NCBI RefSeq assembly: GCF_023155275.1
Contig: NZ_JALMUV010000013.1
Span: 85,260-149,259, forward strand
DNA length: 64,000 nucleotides
Direction of reading: 5' to 3'
Source of the DNA: Streptomyces rhizoryzae
GTDB taxonomy: Bacteria > Actinomycetota > Actinomycetes > Streptomycetales > Streptomycetaceae
Shown here in pieces: positions 17,224 to 24,378 of this stretch. The stretch's first letter is position 1; every line of letters starts with the position of its first letter. Below the pieces are notes generated by a model. It did not search any database. It was given only the letters and a program-made list of their open reading frames with translations, and was not told the origin of the DNA. The position numbers and the translations under genes are program-made.

Positions 17224-18936
17224 TCACCCTCGCCCCGCCTGCCCGGCGGCCGCCTCGCCGGCCGCCCCGTACCGCGCCCGCCGGGGCCGTCCGCAGCCCC
17301 CGTCCCCGTCCGCCCAGCTCGGGGTCCGGACGGCCCCGGCCGCGGGCCCGGCGGGCACCCGGGACTCGGCGGGCCGGGCGAACGGCCGCGGGACCCCGCC
17401 CGCGGTCCCGGTGCCCGCCGGTGCCGCCGGGGCCCGCGCGATCAGCTCCAGGTAGATCCCGCGGAAGGCCGCGGCGTTCCGCTCGTCGGTGAAGAGTTCC
17501 AGCGCCCGGGCGCGGGCCGCGGCGCCGAGCCGGGCGCGCCGCCCGGGGTCGGCGAGCAGCGCCCGGCAGGCGTCGGCCAGCGCCCGAGGATTGCGCGGCG
17601 GGACGACCAGGCCGGTGCCGCCGATCACCTCGCGGACCGCGCCGGTGTCGGTGGAGACCGTGGCCCGGCCGCAGAACATCGCCTCCACCAGGGCGCGCGG
17701 GAACCCCTCGGTCCCGCTGGAGAGCACCAGCACCGTGGCGGCGGCGCAGGCGTCGGCGGGGGTGGGGGCGGCGGGGCCGCCGAGTTCCTCGAAGCTGACC
17801 GGGTTCTCGCCGGCGCTGCGGTCGTCGGCGGCCTCGTCGGGGAAGAGCTGGGCGGCCAGCGCCCGGCACTGCGCGCGGTACGCGGCGGCCTCCGGGCCGG
17901 CGTCCGGGCCCGCGACGATCCGCAGGGTGGCGGCCGGGTGGTCCCGGCGCACCTCGGCGAAGGCGTGCAGCAGCCCGATGAGGTCCTTGTCGGGGGCGAG
18001 GGCGCCGGTCCACACCAGGGTCGCGGAGTCGTCCGGCGCGGCGTCCGGGACCGCCGCGAACGGGCCCGCGTCCAGGCCCGGCGGGACCGTGCGCAGCCGG
18101 GCCGGGTCGGCGCCGCAGCGCTCCTGCCAGCGCCGCGCCCGCAGCCCGCCGGAGGTGATCAGGTCCGCCCGGGCGTACGTCTCGGCGGCGAGCGCACGCC
18201 GGAAGGCGGTGAGCAGGGCGTGCACCGGGCCGTTCCGGGACGCACCGGACGGCGCGAGGTAGTGCTCGCGCAGCCGTACGCCGTACTCGGTGACCAGCAG
18301 CGGCGTCCCGAAGAAGCGTTTGGCCAGCAGTCCCGGGAGGGCGGCGGCCCCGGCCGAGGTGGCGTGGCAGAGGTCCACCGCGGCGAGCCCGCCCGGGCCG
18401 TACCAGTCCAGGGCGAGCGGCCGCAGCTGGGCCTCCAGCCCGTCGGCGGCCGTCACCAGATCGGTGACCCGGGCCCCCTGGACGGCGGAGGCCGCCCCGG
18501 CCCCGTGGCACCCGGCCTCCAGCAGCCGCAGCGCCTCCTCGGACCGGAGCAGCGCGGACAGCGGGACGCCGTCCCGCGCGAGGTCGGCGAGCCCGCCGAG
18601 CCCCCTGGCGAAACGGTCCGCCCGGTCGGTTACGCCCTGCCCGGCCGCGCAGACCGCCACCAGGTCCCCGAAGTGCTCCGCGAACCGCCGCCGGGCCCGC
18701 CGCCCGGCGGACCTCCCGTCCGCCCCCGGCGCCGGCCCCCACAGCCGTCCCCGCCCCAGCACCCGTGCGTTGCCCGGGAGTTCCGCGAGTCCGCGGCCCT
18801 CTTCCGCGGGCTGCGCACTGAGCGCGTAGCACGCGAACTCATGCCCCGCGAGGCCGTGCACCAGCCGCTCGCACCACCTGTGCGCCTCACCGGACGCATA
18901 GGGATAACCACCCTCGGTGAGCAGTCCCACGCGCAC
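17224..18936 (-). CDS. PelF-like GT4 family glycosyltransferase
   Basis: 570 residues, GT-B fold. The opening VRVGLLTEGGYPYASGE matches the N-terminal signature of PelF (DUF3492), the cytosolic synthase of the Pel exopolysaccharide. The C-terminal half has the retaining GT4 features: LVWTGALAPDKDLIGLLHAF, then the E-x7-E motif of SSGTEGFPRALVEAMFCGR and TGLVVPPRNP. PelF polymerises UDP-linked N-acetylhexosamine; substrate identity here is inferred only. The GTG at 18934-18936 is chosen since the protein then begins exactly at the family signature; a GGAGG lies about 15 bases upstream. It heads a minus-strand operon with the next two genes and possibly the epimerase. A 19-G tract sits 88 bases upstream. 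Confidence 0.88.
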   Translation of the reverse strand: MRVGLLTEGGYPYASGEAHRWCERLVHGLAGHEFACYALSAQPAEEGRGLAELPGNARVLGRGRLWGPAPGADGRSAGRRARRRFAEHFGDLVAVCAAGQGVTDRADRFARGLGGLADLARDGVPLSALLRSEEALRLLEAGCHGAGAASAVQGARVTDLVTAADGLEAQLRPLALDWYGPGGLAAVDLCHATSAGAAALPGLLAKRFFGTPLLVTEYGVRLREHYLAPSGASRNGPVHALLTAFRRALAAETYARADLITSGGLRARRWQERCGADPARLRTVPPGLDAGPFAAVPDAAPDDSATLVWTGALAPDKDLIGLLHAFAEVRRDHPAATLRIVAGPDAGPEAAAYRAQCRALAAQLFPDEAADDRSAGENPVSFEELGGPAAPTPADACAAATVLVLSSGTEGFPRALVEAMFCGRATVSTDTGAVREVIGGTGLVVPPRNPRALADACRALLADPGRRARLGAAARARALELFTDERNAAAFRGIYLELIARAPAAPAGTGTAGGVPRPFARPAESRVPAGPAAGAVRTPSWADGDGGCGRPRRARYGAAGEAAAGQAGRG

Positions 18937-19023
18937 GACGGCACCCCCGTCCTCCCATATCGGCGTCCCGGCGCGGGAGACCCCCGCCACCTGCGGAAGA
19001 AGCTACGCAAAGGCACCGGTGGC

Positions 19024-19042
19024 GGGGGGGGGGGGGGGGGGG
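19024..19042. repeat. Homopolymer run of 19 G (19 C on the minus strand)
   Basis: An uninterrupted G19 tract, exceptional even in GC-rich DNA. On the minus strand it reads as C19 and lies between the DUF397 gene and the PelF-like gene. A TAGCTT -10-like hexamer follows 18 bases after it on that strand, so the tract would fall on or just above the -35 position. Confidence 0.95.
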
Positions 19043-19063
19043 CGATGGACGGTTGTCCATCGC
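19042..19063. terminator. Perfect 9-bp hairpin next to the G tract
   Basis: GCGATGGAC and GTCCATCGC pair around a GGTT loop. On the minus strand it follows the DUF397 stop by 73 bases and is directly followed by the C19 run. It may end transcription of the regulator pair, or act with the tract on the glycosyltransferase promoter. Confidence 0.6.
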
Positions 19064-19135
19064 GCCACCGGAAGGGGTGAACACGCGTAACTTTCCACCC
19101 CTGGGGACGTTTCGACGCGCTATGGGGGCGTTCCG

Positions 19136-19345
19136 TCAGACGGCCAACGCCCCGCCCTTCACCGCCTCGACGAACGCCGCCCAGCGGCCGGCGGGAAAGA
19201 CCAGCACCGCCCCCTCGGGGTCCTTCGAGTCACGCACGGGGACGGAGGCGGGGATACCGGGGGCGATTTCCACGCAGTTGCCGCCGTTGGCTCCGCTGTA
19301 GCTGCTCTTGATCCATGCAGCAGCGGTGAGTTCGTGGCTGTCCAT
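19136..19345 (-). CDS. DUF397 domain protein
   Basis: 69 residues with the family hallmarks AAWIKSSYSGANGGNCVEIA, VPVRDSKDPEGAVLVF and RWAAFVEAVKGG. In Streptomyces these small proteins are almost always next to Scr1/WhiJ-type HTH regulators and appear to act as partners or antagonists of them in developmental and antibiotic control. The first 116 bases overlap the 3' end of the HTH gene in another frame. A G-rich GGTACGGGCAGC precedes the ATG. Confidence 0.93.
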   Translation of the reverse strand: MDSHELTAAAWIKSSYSGANGGNCVEIAPGIPASVPVRDSKDPEGAVLVFPAGRWAAFVEAVKGGALAV

Positions 19346-20180
19346 GCTGCCCGTACCTTCCCATCACTTCTCTGATCAGAGCGGCGGAATCGCGGGCTGA
19401 CAGGACATCCGCCCGCAGCACATCATAGGTCTGGCTGTGTCGCCCGAAGACGGCCGGATCATCGCTGAAGTGCCCCCTGTCCAACGACTCCGAGTAGACC
19501 CACTCCTTCCCGTCGGGCAGCTTGATCAGCGACATCGACGTCTCCGGGACAGCAGGCCGCGGATCGGCCGCCAAGGCCACCTGCACACGAATGTTGGGAC
19601 GTTGACCCGCAGCCAGCAGATGTGCACATTGGCCGTACATCACCGCCGGGCTGCCGATGGCGTTGTGCAGGCAACTTTCGGCCAGCACAACCATGTACGA
19701 CGGGCCATCCGGCGAGAAGAAGCGCTGCTGTCGGCTCAGCCGAGCCCTGACGCGTTCATCCACTTCCTCGCCGCTCAAGATGCTGGAGAACAGCGCATGA
19801 GCGTAGTCCTCCGTCTGCAACAGCCCTGGCATTACCCCCGTCTGGAACTCCCGCAGGGCCACGACCTCCGCGTCCATCTCCGCCCGGCGCTCGAACCAGT
19901 CCGGATGCTGCACCTCCGGGTACCAGTCGATCCTGCCCCACAACTTGCCCAACACCCCGCCCGTGCCCAGCACTTCGTCGCATTTCTTCGCGAACGTGTG
20001 CTGCGGCACCCGCGTACCCGCCTCGATCCGGGCGACCTGGGAACGGTCGCACGGGATCAAGCTCGCCAGGTACTCCTGGGTGTAGCCCGCCAGTTCGCGG
20101 TAGTGCTTCAGGACCTCCCCGAACACCGCGGCCGAACTGGCCGCCGCCCCCTCCGTGCCGTTACGGCGCTTCATGCTCAT
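19230..20180 (-). CDS. Scr1/WhiJ-type HTH regulator (XRE HTH plus DUF5753)
   Basis: 316 residues. An XRE helix-turn-helix lies at about 20-75 (GEVLKHYRELAGYTQEYLASL, CDRSQVARIEAGTRVP), followed by a DUF5753 ligand-like domain with REFQTGVMPGLLQTEDYAHALF, MYGQCAHLL and YDVLRADVLSARDSAALI. The family are DNA-binding regulators paired with DUF397 proteins. The ATG at 20178-20180 is chosen because AAAGGGG is correctly spaced. The expected end is near residue 278; the frame then runs on for about 38 Arg/Gln-rich residues inside the DUF397 gene, which suggests a lost stop codon or a late frameshift. An inverted repeat sits 12 bases upstream of the start. Confidence 0.93.
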   Translation of the reverse strand: MSMKRRNGTEGAAASSAAVFGEVLKHYRELAGYTQEYLASLIPCDRSQVARIEAGTRVPQHTFAKKCDEVLGTGGVLGKLWGRIDWYPEVQHPDWFERRAEMDAEVVALREFQTGVMPGLLQTEDYAHALFSSILSGEEVDERVRARLSRQQRFFSPDGPSYMVVLAESCLHNAIGSPAVMYGQCAHLLAAGQRPNIRVQVALAADPRPAVPETSMSLIKLPDGKEWVYSESLDRGHFSDDPAVFGRHSQTYDVLRADVLSARDSAALIREVMGRYGQHGQPRTHRCCMDQEQLQRSQRRQLRGNRPRYPRLRPRA

Positions 20181-20192
20181 GCCGACCCCTTT

Positions 20193-20213
20193 GTGACAGA
20201 TCGCAAGTGTCAC
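20193..20213. promoter_or_regulatory. Inverted repeat GTGACA-N9-TGTCAC, candidate autoregulatory operator
   Basis: Six-base perfect arms separated by nine bases, centred on 20203, immediately upstream of the ribosome binding site of the HTH gene and within the divergent promoter region shared with the small genes starting at 20366. The position suits binding by the HTH protein itself. Confidence 0.5.
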
Positions 20214-20365
20214 GCGCTGAGCGTTGTGCCCGGCCGGTTCGCTGGGCAACGCTGTGCCTACCGAACGTAATCAGCGGCGCGGGTCGGTGGCGAGTCCCTC
20301 GAACGGGTGGTCTATCGCGCCCGCTCCCGAACGCTGGCCCCTCAACCCCTGCAAGGAGCGCCGCC

Positions 20366-20719
20366 ATGGCCTGCCGTCTCGCCTTACTCCTGCTGCCGCT
20401 GCTGCGGCTCCTGTTCCCGCCCACCGGGCGCCACCGCTGGGCCCCCAAGTCCTGCCCGGCGCCGCCGCGTTACGAGGGCTCCCCCACGATGAAGCTGTCC
20501 GTCGCCCACCCGCCGTCCGGCCCACCGGCCCGTACGCCCGCCCGTCCGCCGGTGCTGTTGCGGGACGAGGACCCCGCCTTCGTCCGCCCCTACGTCCTGA
20601 CGGCGGACGAACGCCGGGTGCGGCGGGCGCAGCGCGGGCGGCGGCGCGCCCTGTGGCTGGCCGTGCACGGCGTCGACGTCGGTCCGCGCCGGATCCACGG
20701 AGTGGAGGTGGCGGCGTGA
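20366..20719 (+). CDS. Small protein of the HGVEV type next to Scr1 regulator; contains a TTA codon
   Basis: 117 residues: a Leu-rich hydrophobic start (MACRLALLLLPLLRLLFPP), a Pro-rich linker, then RDEDPAFVRPYVLTADERRVRR and a conserved-looking end WLAVHGVDVGPRRIHGVEVA. AAGGAG is nine bases before the ATG. Codon 7 (20384-20386) is TTA, the leucine codon read only by the bldA tRNA in Streptomyces, so translation should depend on development. Similar small proteins occur beside HTH/DUF397 pairs in other Streptomyces, as I recall them. Function unknown. The stop overlaps the next start (GTGA). Confidence 0.75.
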   Translation: MACRLALLLLPLLRLLFPPTGRHRWAPKSCPAPPRYEGSPTMKLSVAHPPSGPPARTPARPPVLLRDEDPAFVRPYVLTADERRVRRAQRGRRRALWLAVHGVDVGPRRIHGVEVAA

Positions 20720-21081
20720 GGACGAGCCCGGCGAACGGGGCCGCACCCCGGCTGCTGCCCTGGTCGGGCCCGGACGGGAAACCGTGCTACCTGCTCCCCG
20801 GCGACGGGACCGGTTACGTCTCCCGCCTCGCGGACCGGATGGAGGCCGAGCAGCTCGGGTCCGCCGACGCCCTCATCGCGGAGGCGCAGAAGATCCTGCG
20901 CGCGCGGTGCTGGACACCCGGTGAGATCCACCTGCTCGCCGAGGACCTGACCGCCTCCCTCATCACCGTGCGCCGGGTCGCGGAGAGCCGCGGGGCACGG
21001 CTGCCCGTACCGGCGCACGACGAGGACGAGGGCCACGGCAGGGACGACGCGGCGGGCGGTGGTGCCGTCCGGGCTCACTGA
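20716..21081 (+). CDS. Conserved small protein, translationally coupled to the preceding gene
   Basis: 121 residues, beginning at the GTG at 20716 with GGAGGTGGCG just before it and a four-base overlap with the upstream stop. The body contains LLPWSGPDGKPCYLLPGDGTGYVSRLADRMEAEQL and a helical part with DALIAEAQKILRA, HLLAEDLTASLITVRRVAESRG, then an acidic Asp/Glu/Gly tail. No enzyme motif is seen. It forms a two-gene unit divergent from the HTH/DUF397 pair and ends seven bases into the 3' end of the convergent DUF3152 gene. Confidence 0.78.
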   Translation: MRTSPANGAAPRLLPWSGPDGKPCYLLPGDGTGYVSRLADRMEAEQLGSADALIAEAQKILRARCWTPGEIHLLAEDLTASLITVRRVAESRGARLPVPAHDEDEGHGRDDAAGGGAVRAH

Positions 21082-22787
21082 CCGGTCGGGTACGGCCAGG
21101 AGTTGGGCCGGCAGGTCACCCCGTCCGTGGTGAGGAACTTGGTCTGCTGCATCATCACCGGGGCCGGCGCGCCCTGCCGGGAGCAGATGGCGTGGTTGTG
21201 CCCGAGCCGGTGCCCGACCTCGTGGTTGATCAGCATCTGGCGGTAGGCCAGCATCTTGTCGGGACCGTAGGTCTGGGCACCCTGCGCCCACCGGTAGGCG
21301 TTGATCATCACGCGTTCGGTGGCCGCCGAGTCGCAGGAGACGTTGTCCTGGGTGGTGTCCAGGCCGGACTTGGCGCACCACTTGGCGGTGGTGCCGGGGC
21401 TGGCCAGCGAGATCACGAAGTCCGCGTCCCCCGACGCCACCCGCTGGAAGGCGTACCGCCCGCCGTGCGCCCAACTGCGGTCGTCGTTGAGGGTCTTGTG
21501 CACGGCCTCGGCGAACAGCTCGCCGTCCAGCGGCAGTCCCTCCTCGACGTCCACGCGGTAGCGCTTCACCGTGCCGTGGCCGGGCGCGGCGGCGTCCCCG
21601 CCGACCGGCCGGAAGCGTCCACTGGCGGTCAGCTGCGGGTCGAGCGGGAAGACCTGGGCCATCTGCGTGACGTAGTCGGCGGGTTTGGCGTCCTGACCGG
21701 ACCGGGTCTGCGAACGGGTCGCGGCCTCCGCGCCGCCGTCGGCGCGGTCGTCACCGCCGCGGGCCTGCGGGGCGCTGCCGTCCCGCTGCTGGTCGGCGAC
21801 CTGTCCGGCGATCACGACGGCGAGCGCGGTGGTCACCGCCGCGGCCGCCGCGCCGGTGAGCATCCGCGCCTTGCCGCCCTTGCGGGGCGTGCGCGCCGCA
21901 GCACCGGCCGGCTCCCCGGCCGTCGGCCCGGCGTCCGCGCCACCGCCGTCACCATCACGGCGCGCGCCCCGAGTTGGGGCGGGCACGCCGGTTGCGGCGG
22001 GCACGCCGGGCCCGGCAGCCGCCCCGCCCGCGGCAAAACCGGAAGCGGAAGCGGAAGCGGAACCTGAAGGCGCAGGGGAAGCGGAACGGGGACCGGGGGC
22101 GGTGCCGGCGTGCCCGCCGGGCGCCCGGCCCGGACCGGCGGCCTCGCCGTTCCGGCCGTCCGCGCCCTCGCGGCGGTCCCTACCGCCCACGGCGCGCGCA
22201 CCCTCCGCGGCGAACGCCGCCAGGTACTCCGGCCGCGGCCCCGGCCCACTGCCGGGCGCGCTCACCACCGGCCCGCCGAAGGGGGGCGTACCGAACGCGG
22301 GGGTCCCGTATGCAGGGGTCCCGTATGCCGGAGTCCCGGACGCAGGGGCCCCGGACGCGGGCGTTCCGGACGCCGGGACCCCGGCCGGGCCCGGCCCCGG
22401 CACTCCGCGCTCACCGGCCCGCGGCCGCGGGATCCTGGGCCCGCCACCGGCCGGTCCACCGCTGACGGGTCCACCGACGGCCGGTCCGGCCCCGTACGCC
22501 GCGTCCGGTACCGCGCCCCAGCCGCCGCCCGGCTCGTGCTGCTCGGGATGGCCGCCGCGCACCGGCCCGCCGGCCGCCGGCGCCCCGCCGGCCCGCCGGC
22601 GGCGTCCGGTCCCCGGCGCATACGGCGTACTCCCCGCGCTCCCCGGCGCGTACGGCGCACCGCCCGCATCCTCCGGCGGGTACGGCGCACACCCCTCGCT
22701 CTCCGGCGCGTACGGCGTTCTGCCCGCGGTCCCCGCGGTGTCCCCGGAGGGGCTCTGCGGCCCGCTCCGGCGGCTGTGTCGTCCCAC
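21075..22787 (-). CDS. DUF3152 metalloprotease-like protein with long repeat-rich N-terminus
   Basis: About 570 residues. The C-terminal 215 residues are a DUF3152 domain with a zincin-like motif INHEVGHRLGHNH, a Cys-rich context (KWCAKSGLDTTQDNVSCDS, HAICSRQG, GVTCRPNSWPYP) and a Met-turn-like APVMMQQ. A single membrane segment (LTGAAAAAVTTALAVVIAGQ) precedes it, so the domain is probably outside the cell. The N-terminal 290 residues are Pro/Gly/Ala-rich and include a 15-base and a 30-base DNA repeat. The GTG at 22785-22787 is a best guess; it lies just after the hydrolase stop with GGAG upstream. Confidence 0.82.
   Translation of the reverse strand: MGRHSRRSGPQSPSGDTAGTAGRTPYAPESEGCAPYPPEDAGGAPYAPGSAGSTPYAPGTGRRRRAGGAPAAGGPVRGGHPEQHEPGGGWGAVPDAAYGAGPAVGGPVSGGPAGGGPRIPRPRAGERGVPGPGPAGVPASGTPASGAPASGTPAYGTPAYGTPAFGTPPFGGPVVSAPGSGPGPRPEYLAAFAAEGARAVGGRDRREGADGRNGEAAGPGRAPGGHAGTAPGPRSASPAPSGSASASASGFAAGGAAAGPGVPAATGVPAPTRGARRDGDGGGADAGPTAGEPAGAAARTPRKGGKARMLTGAAAAAVTTALAVVIAGQVADQQRDGSAPQARGGDDRADGGAEAATRSQTRSGQDAKPADYVTQMAQVFPLDPQLTASGRFRPVGGDAAAPGHGTVKRYRVDVEEGLPLDGELFAEAVHKTLNDDRSWAHGGRYAFQRVASGDADFVISLASPGTTAKWCAKSGLDTTQDNVSCDSAATERVMINAYRWAQGAQTYGPDKMLAYRQMLINHEVGHRLGHNHAICSRQGAPAPVMMQQTKFLTTDGVTCRPNSWPYPTGQ
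22290..22385. repeat. 15-bp tandem repeat coding for (A/S/Y/F)GTPA units
   Basis: About six imperfect copies of a 15-base unit (for example GGGGTCCCGTATGCA) inside the DUF3152 gene, read as repeating GTPASG/GTPAYG pentapeptides. Confidence 0.8.
22613..22717. repeat. 30-bp tandem repeat coding for PYAPG-containing decapeptides
   Basis: Four copies of a CCGGCGCGTACGGCG core recur every 30 bases (22613, 22643, 22673, 22703) in the N-terminal part of the DUF3152 gene, encoding PYAPE/PYAPG-type decapeptides. Confidence 0.8.
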
Positions 22788-22795
22788 GGGCCCCG

Positions 22796-23857
22796 TCAGC
22801 TCCTGTCCGCCGCGGGCGAGGTGGCACCGGGCCGGGAGGGGGTGCGGGCGGCGGGGGCCGCGCCGCGCTCCGGCGCCGCGGCGGCGTCCGCCAGCTCCCG
22901 CACGGCCCGCGCCACCGCCTCTGGGTACTCCATCATCGCCACGTGCCCCGCCTCCGGAAGGGTCAGCATCCGCGCGCCGCGGAACGCCGCGGCCGCCCGC
23001 CGCGCCATCCGGATGGAGACCAGGCGGTCGCGTCCACCGTAGACGAGAAGCGTGGGAGCCAGGACCCGTTCGGCCTGGCGCCAGAGGTTGTGCTGGCCGC
23101 TGAGCGTGTAGGAGCCCACCACGGCGCGCGCCGAACGCTCCATCACCTCCCAGAAATACGGGAGTTCGAGCCGGCGGGCGTACTCCTCGACGGCCGTGGC
23201 GAAGCCCTCGGGGGTGACCCGGGCCGGGTCGCCGTAGCAGAGCGCCAGCACCTCGCGGGTGCGCTGCTCGGGCGTCCGGTCGCGGGTGAGCCGGCTGAAC
23301 AGCCGGGCCACACCGGGGACGGCGAGCAGCGCGGTGGGCACCGCGGTGCGCTGCGGCCGGAGTTCGGGCAGCGCGGGCGAGACCAGGGTGAGGGTGCGGA
23401 CCAGGTCGGGGCGGGCCGCGGCGATCCGGGTGGCGACCGCGCCGCCCATGGAGTTGCCGAGGAGGTGGACCGGGCCGCGGGCGGCCGCGTCGAGGTGCCG
23501 GATGACCGCGCGGGCCTGTGCGGAGACGGAGTAGTTGCGGTCGGCGGGCGGCGGCGACTCGCCGAAGCCGGGGAGGTCGAGCGCCTCCGGGTCCAGCCGG
23601 TCGGCGAGCAGCGGCATCAGGGCCGACCAGTTGCGCGAGGAGCCGCCCAGGCCGTGCAGGCACAGCGCCGGCTCGCGGTCCCGTCCGCCGGTGCCCGCCG
23701 GGGCGCCGTCCGGCCCGGGGGCGCGGAGGGTCAGCGTCAGTCCCGGCAGCGCCACCCGCCGGACCGCCTCACCGGCGGGATCCGGGGCCCCGGGACCGCC
23801 TGGCGGCACCGGCAGGGCGGCGGCTGTCGCGGCGTCCGGCGACTCGCTCGAAGACAT
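22796..23857 (-). CDS. Alpha/beta hydrolase
   Basis: 353 residues with the standard fold: oxyanion loop LCLHGLGGSSRNW, DLPGFGES, nucleophile Ser in LLGNSMGGAVA, acid in VYGGRDRLVS and catalytic His in AGHVAMMEYPE. The substrate is unknown; the family includes esterases, C-C hydrolases and haloperoxidase-like enzymes. The N-terminal 30 residues are a Pro/Gly-rich extension. The ATG at 23855-23857 begins MSSSESPDA. Only eight bases separate its stop from the chosen DUF3152 start, so the two are likely cotranscribed. Confidence 0.92.
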   Translation of the reverse strand: MSSSESPDAATAAALPVPPGGPGAPDPAGEAVRRVALPGLTLTLRAPGPDGAPAGTGGRDREPALCLHGLGGSSRNWSALMPLLADRLDPEALDLPGFGESPPPADRNYSVSAQARAVIRHLDAAARGPVHLLGNSMGGAVATRIAAARPDLVRTLTLVSPALPELRPQRTAVPTALLAVPGVARLFSRLTRDRTPEQRTREVLALCYGDPARVTPEGFATAVEEYARRLELPYFWEVMERSARAVVGSYTLSGQHNLWRQAERVLAPTLLVYGGRDRLVSIRMARRAAAAFRGARMLTLPEAGHVAMMEYPEAVARAVRELADAAAAPERGAAPAARTPSRPGATSPAADRS

Positions 23858-23939
23858 GCTGACGATGTTACGAGACGATCACGCCCCCGATTGTGTGTTC
23901 GCGGTCACACACCGCATCGCGCGCCCGCAACCGCTCTCC

Positions 23940-23945
23940 TAGGCT
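23940..23945 (+). promoter_or_regulatory. -10 box TAGGCT upstream of the small acidic gene
   Basis: TAGGCT fits the TAnnnT consensus and would start transcription near 23952, about 54 bases before the ATG at 24006. No good -35 is seen. Confidence 0.4.
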
Positions 23946-24005
23946 CGTAGCTGGGGCGGTCGCCCCGACGGGCCAGGCCCCGTACGCACCGGAAAGGGAG
24001 CCACC

Positions 24006-24230
24006 ATGCGCGTCGACCCGACAGACCCGGACACCTTCGAGGAACCGGCCGGCGGGCCGGCCCTCACCCAGATCGACGTGGAGGCGCCGGAGGCCGACGC
24101 CGCCGAGCAGCACGCCGATCTCGCACCGCACCGCGACGAGGCCGTGACCGGCGGCGACTACTCCGCCAACGAGGCGGACCGCGCCGAACAGGCCCGCGTC
24201 GTCGAGCTCAACGAAGACGAATACCGATGA
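24006..24230 (+). CDS. Small acidic protein of unknown function
   Basis: 74 residues, strongly acidic and without hydrophobic stretches (for example IDVEAPEADAAEQHADLAPH and ARVVELNEDEY at the end). GGAAAGGGAG precedes the ATG at a good distance. It lies alone between divergent and downstream regulators. I recognise no domain. Its composition suggests a soluble, perhaps disordered partner protein. Confidence 0.75.
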   Translation: MRVDPTDPDTFEEPAGGPALTQIDVEAPEADAAEQHADLAPHRDEAVTGGDYSANEADRAEQARVVELNEDEYR

Positions 24231-24378
24231 CCTGGGAGGTTATGTCGGCTTCCGGGAACGGGGCCGGGGAGAATTTCTCGCTGCGGACCGCCCACAGGCC
24301 CGTTACCCAAAAGTACGATGACGGGCGCGGTGCACCACCTTGTACGGACCGCGAACGGAACGATTTCTGGGAGGCAGC

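Noticed and set aside
16685..17492. Plus-strand frames opposite the glycosyltransferase operon
   Set aside because: Pro/Arg/Gly-rich antisense shadows; the overlapping minus-strand genes have membrane or catalytic features.
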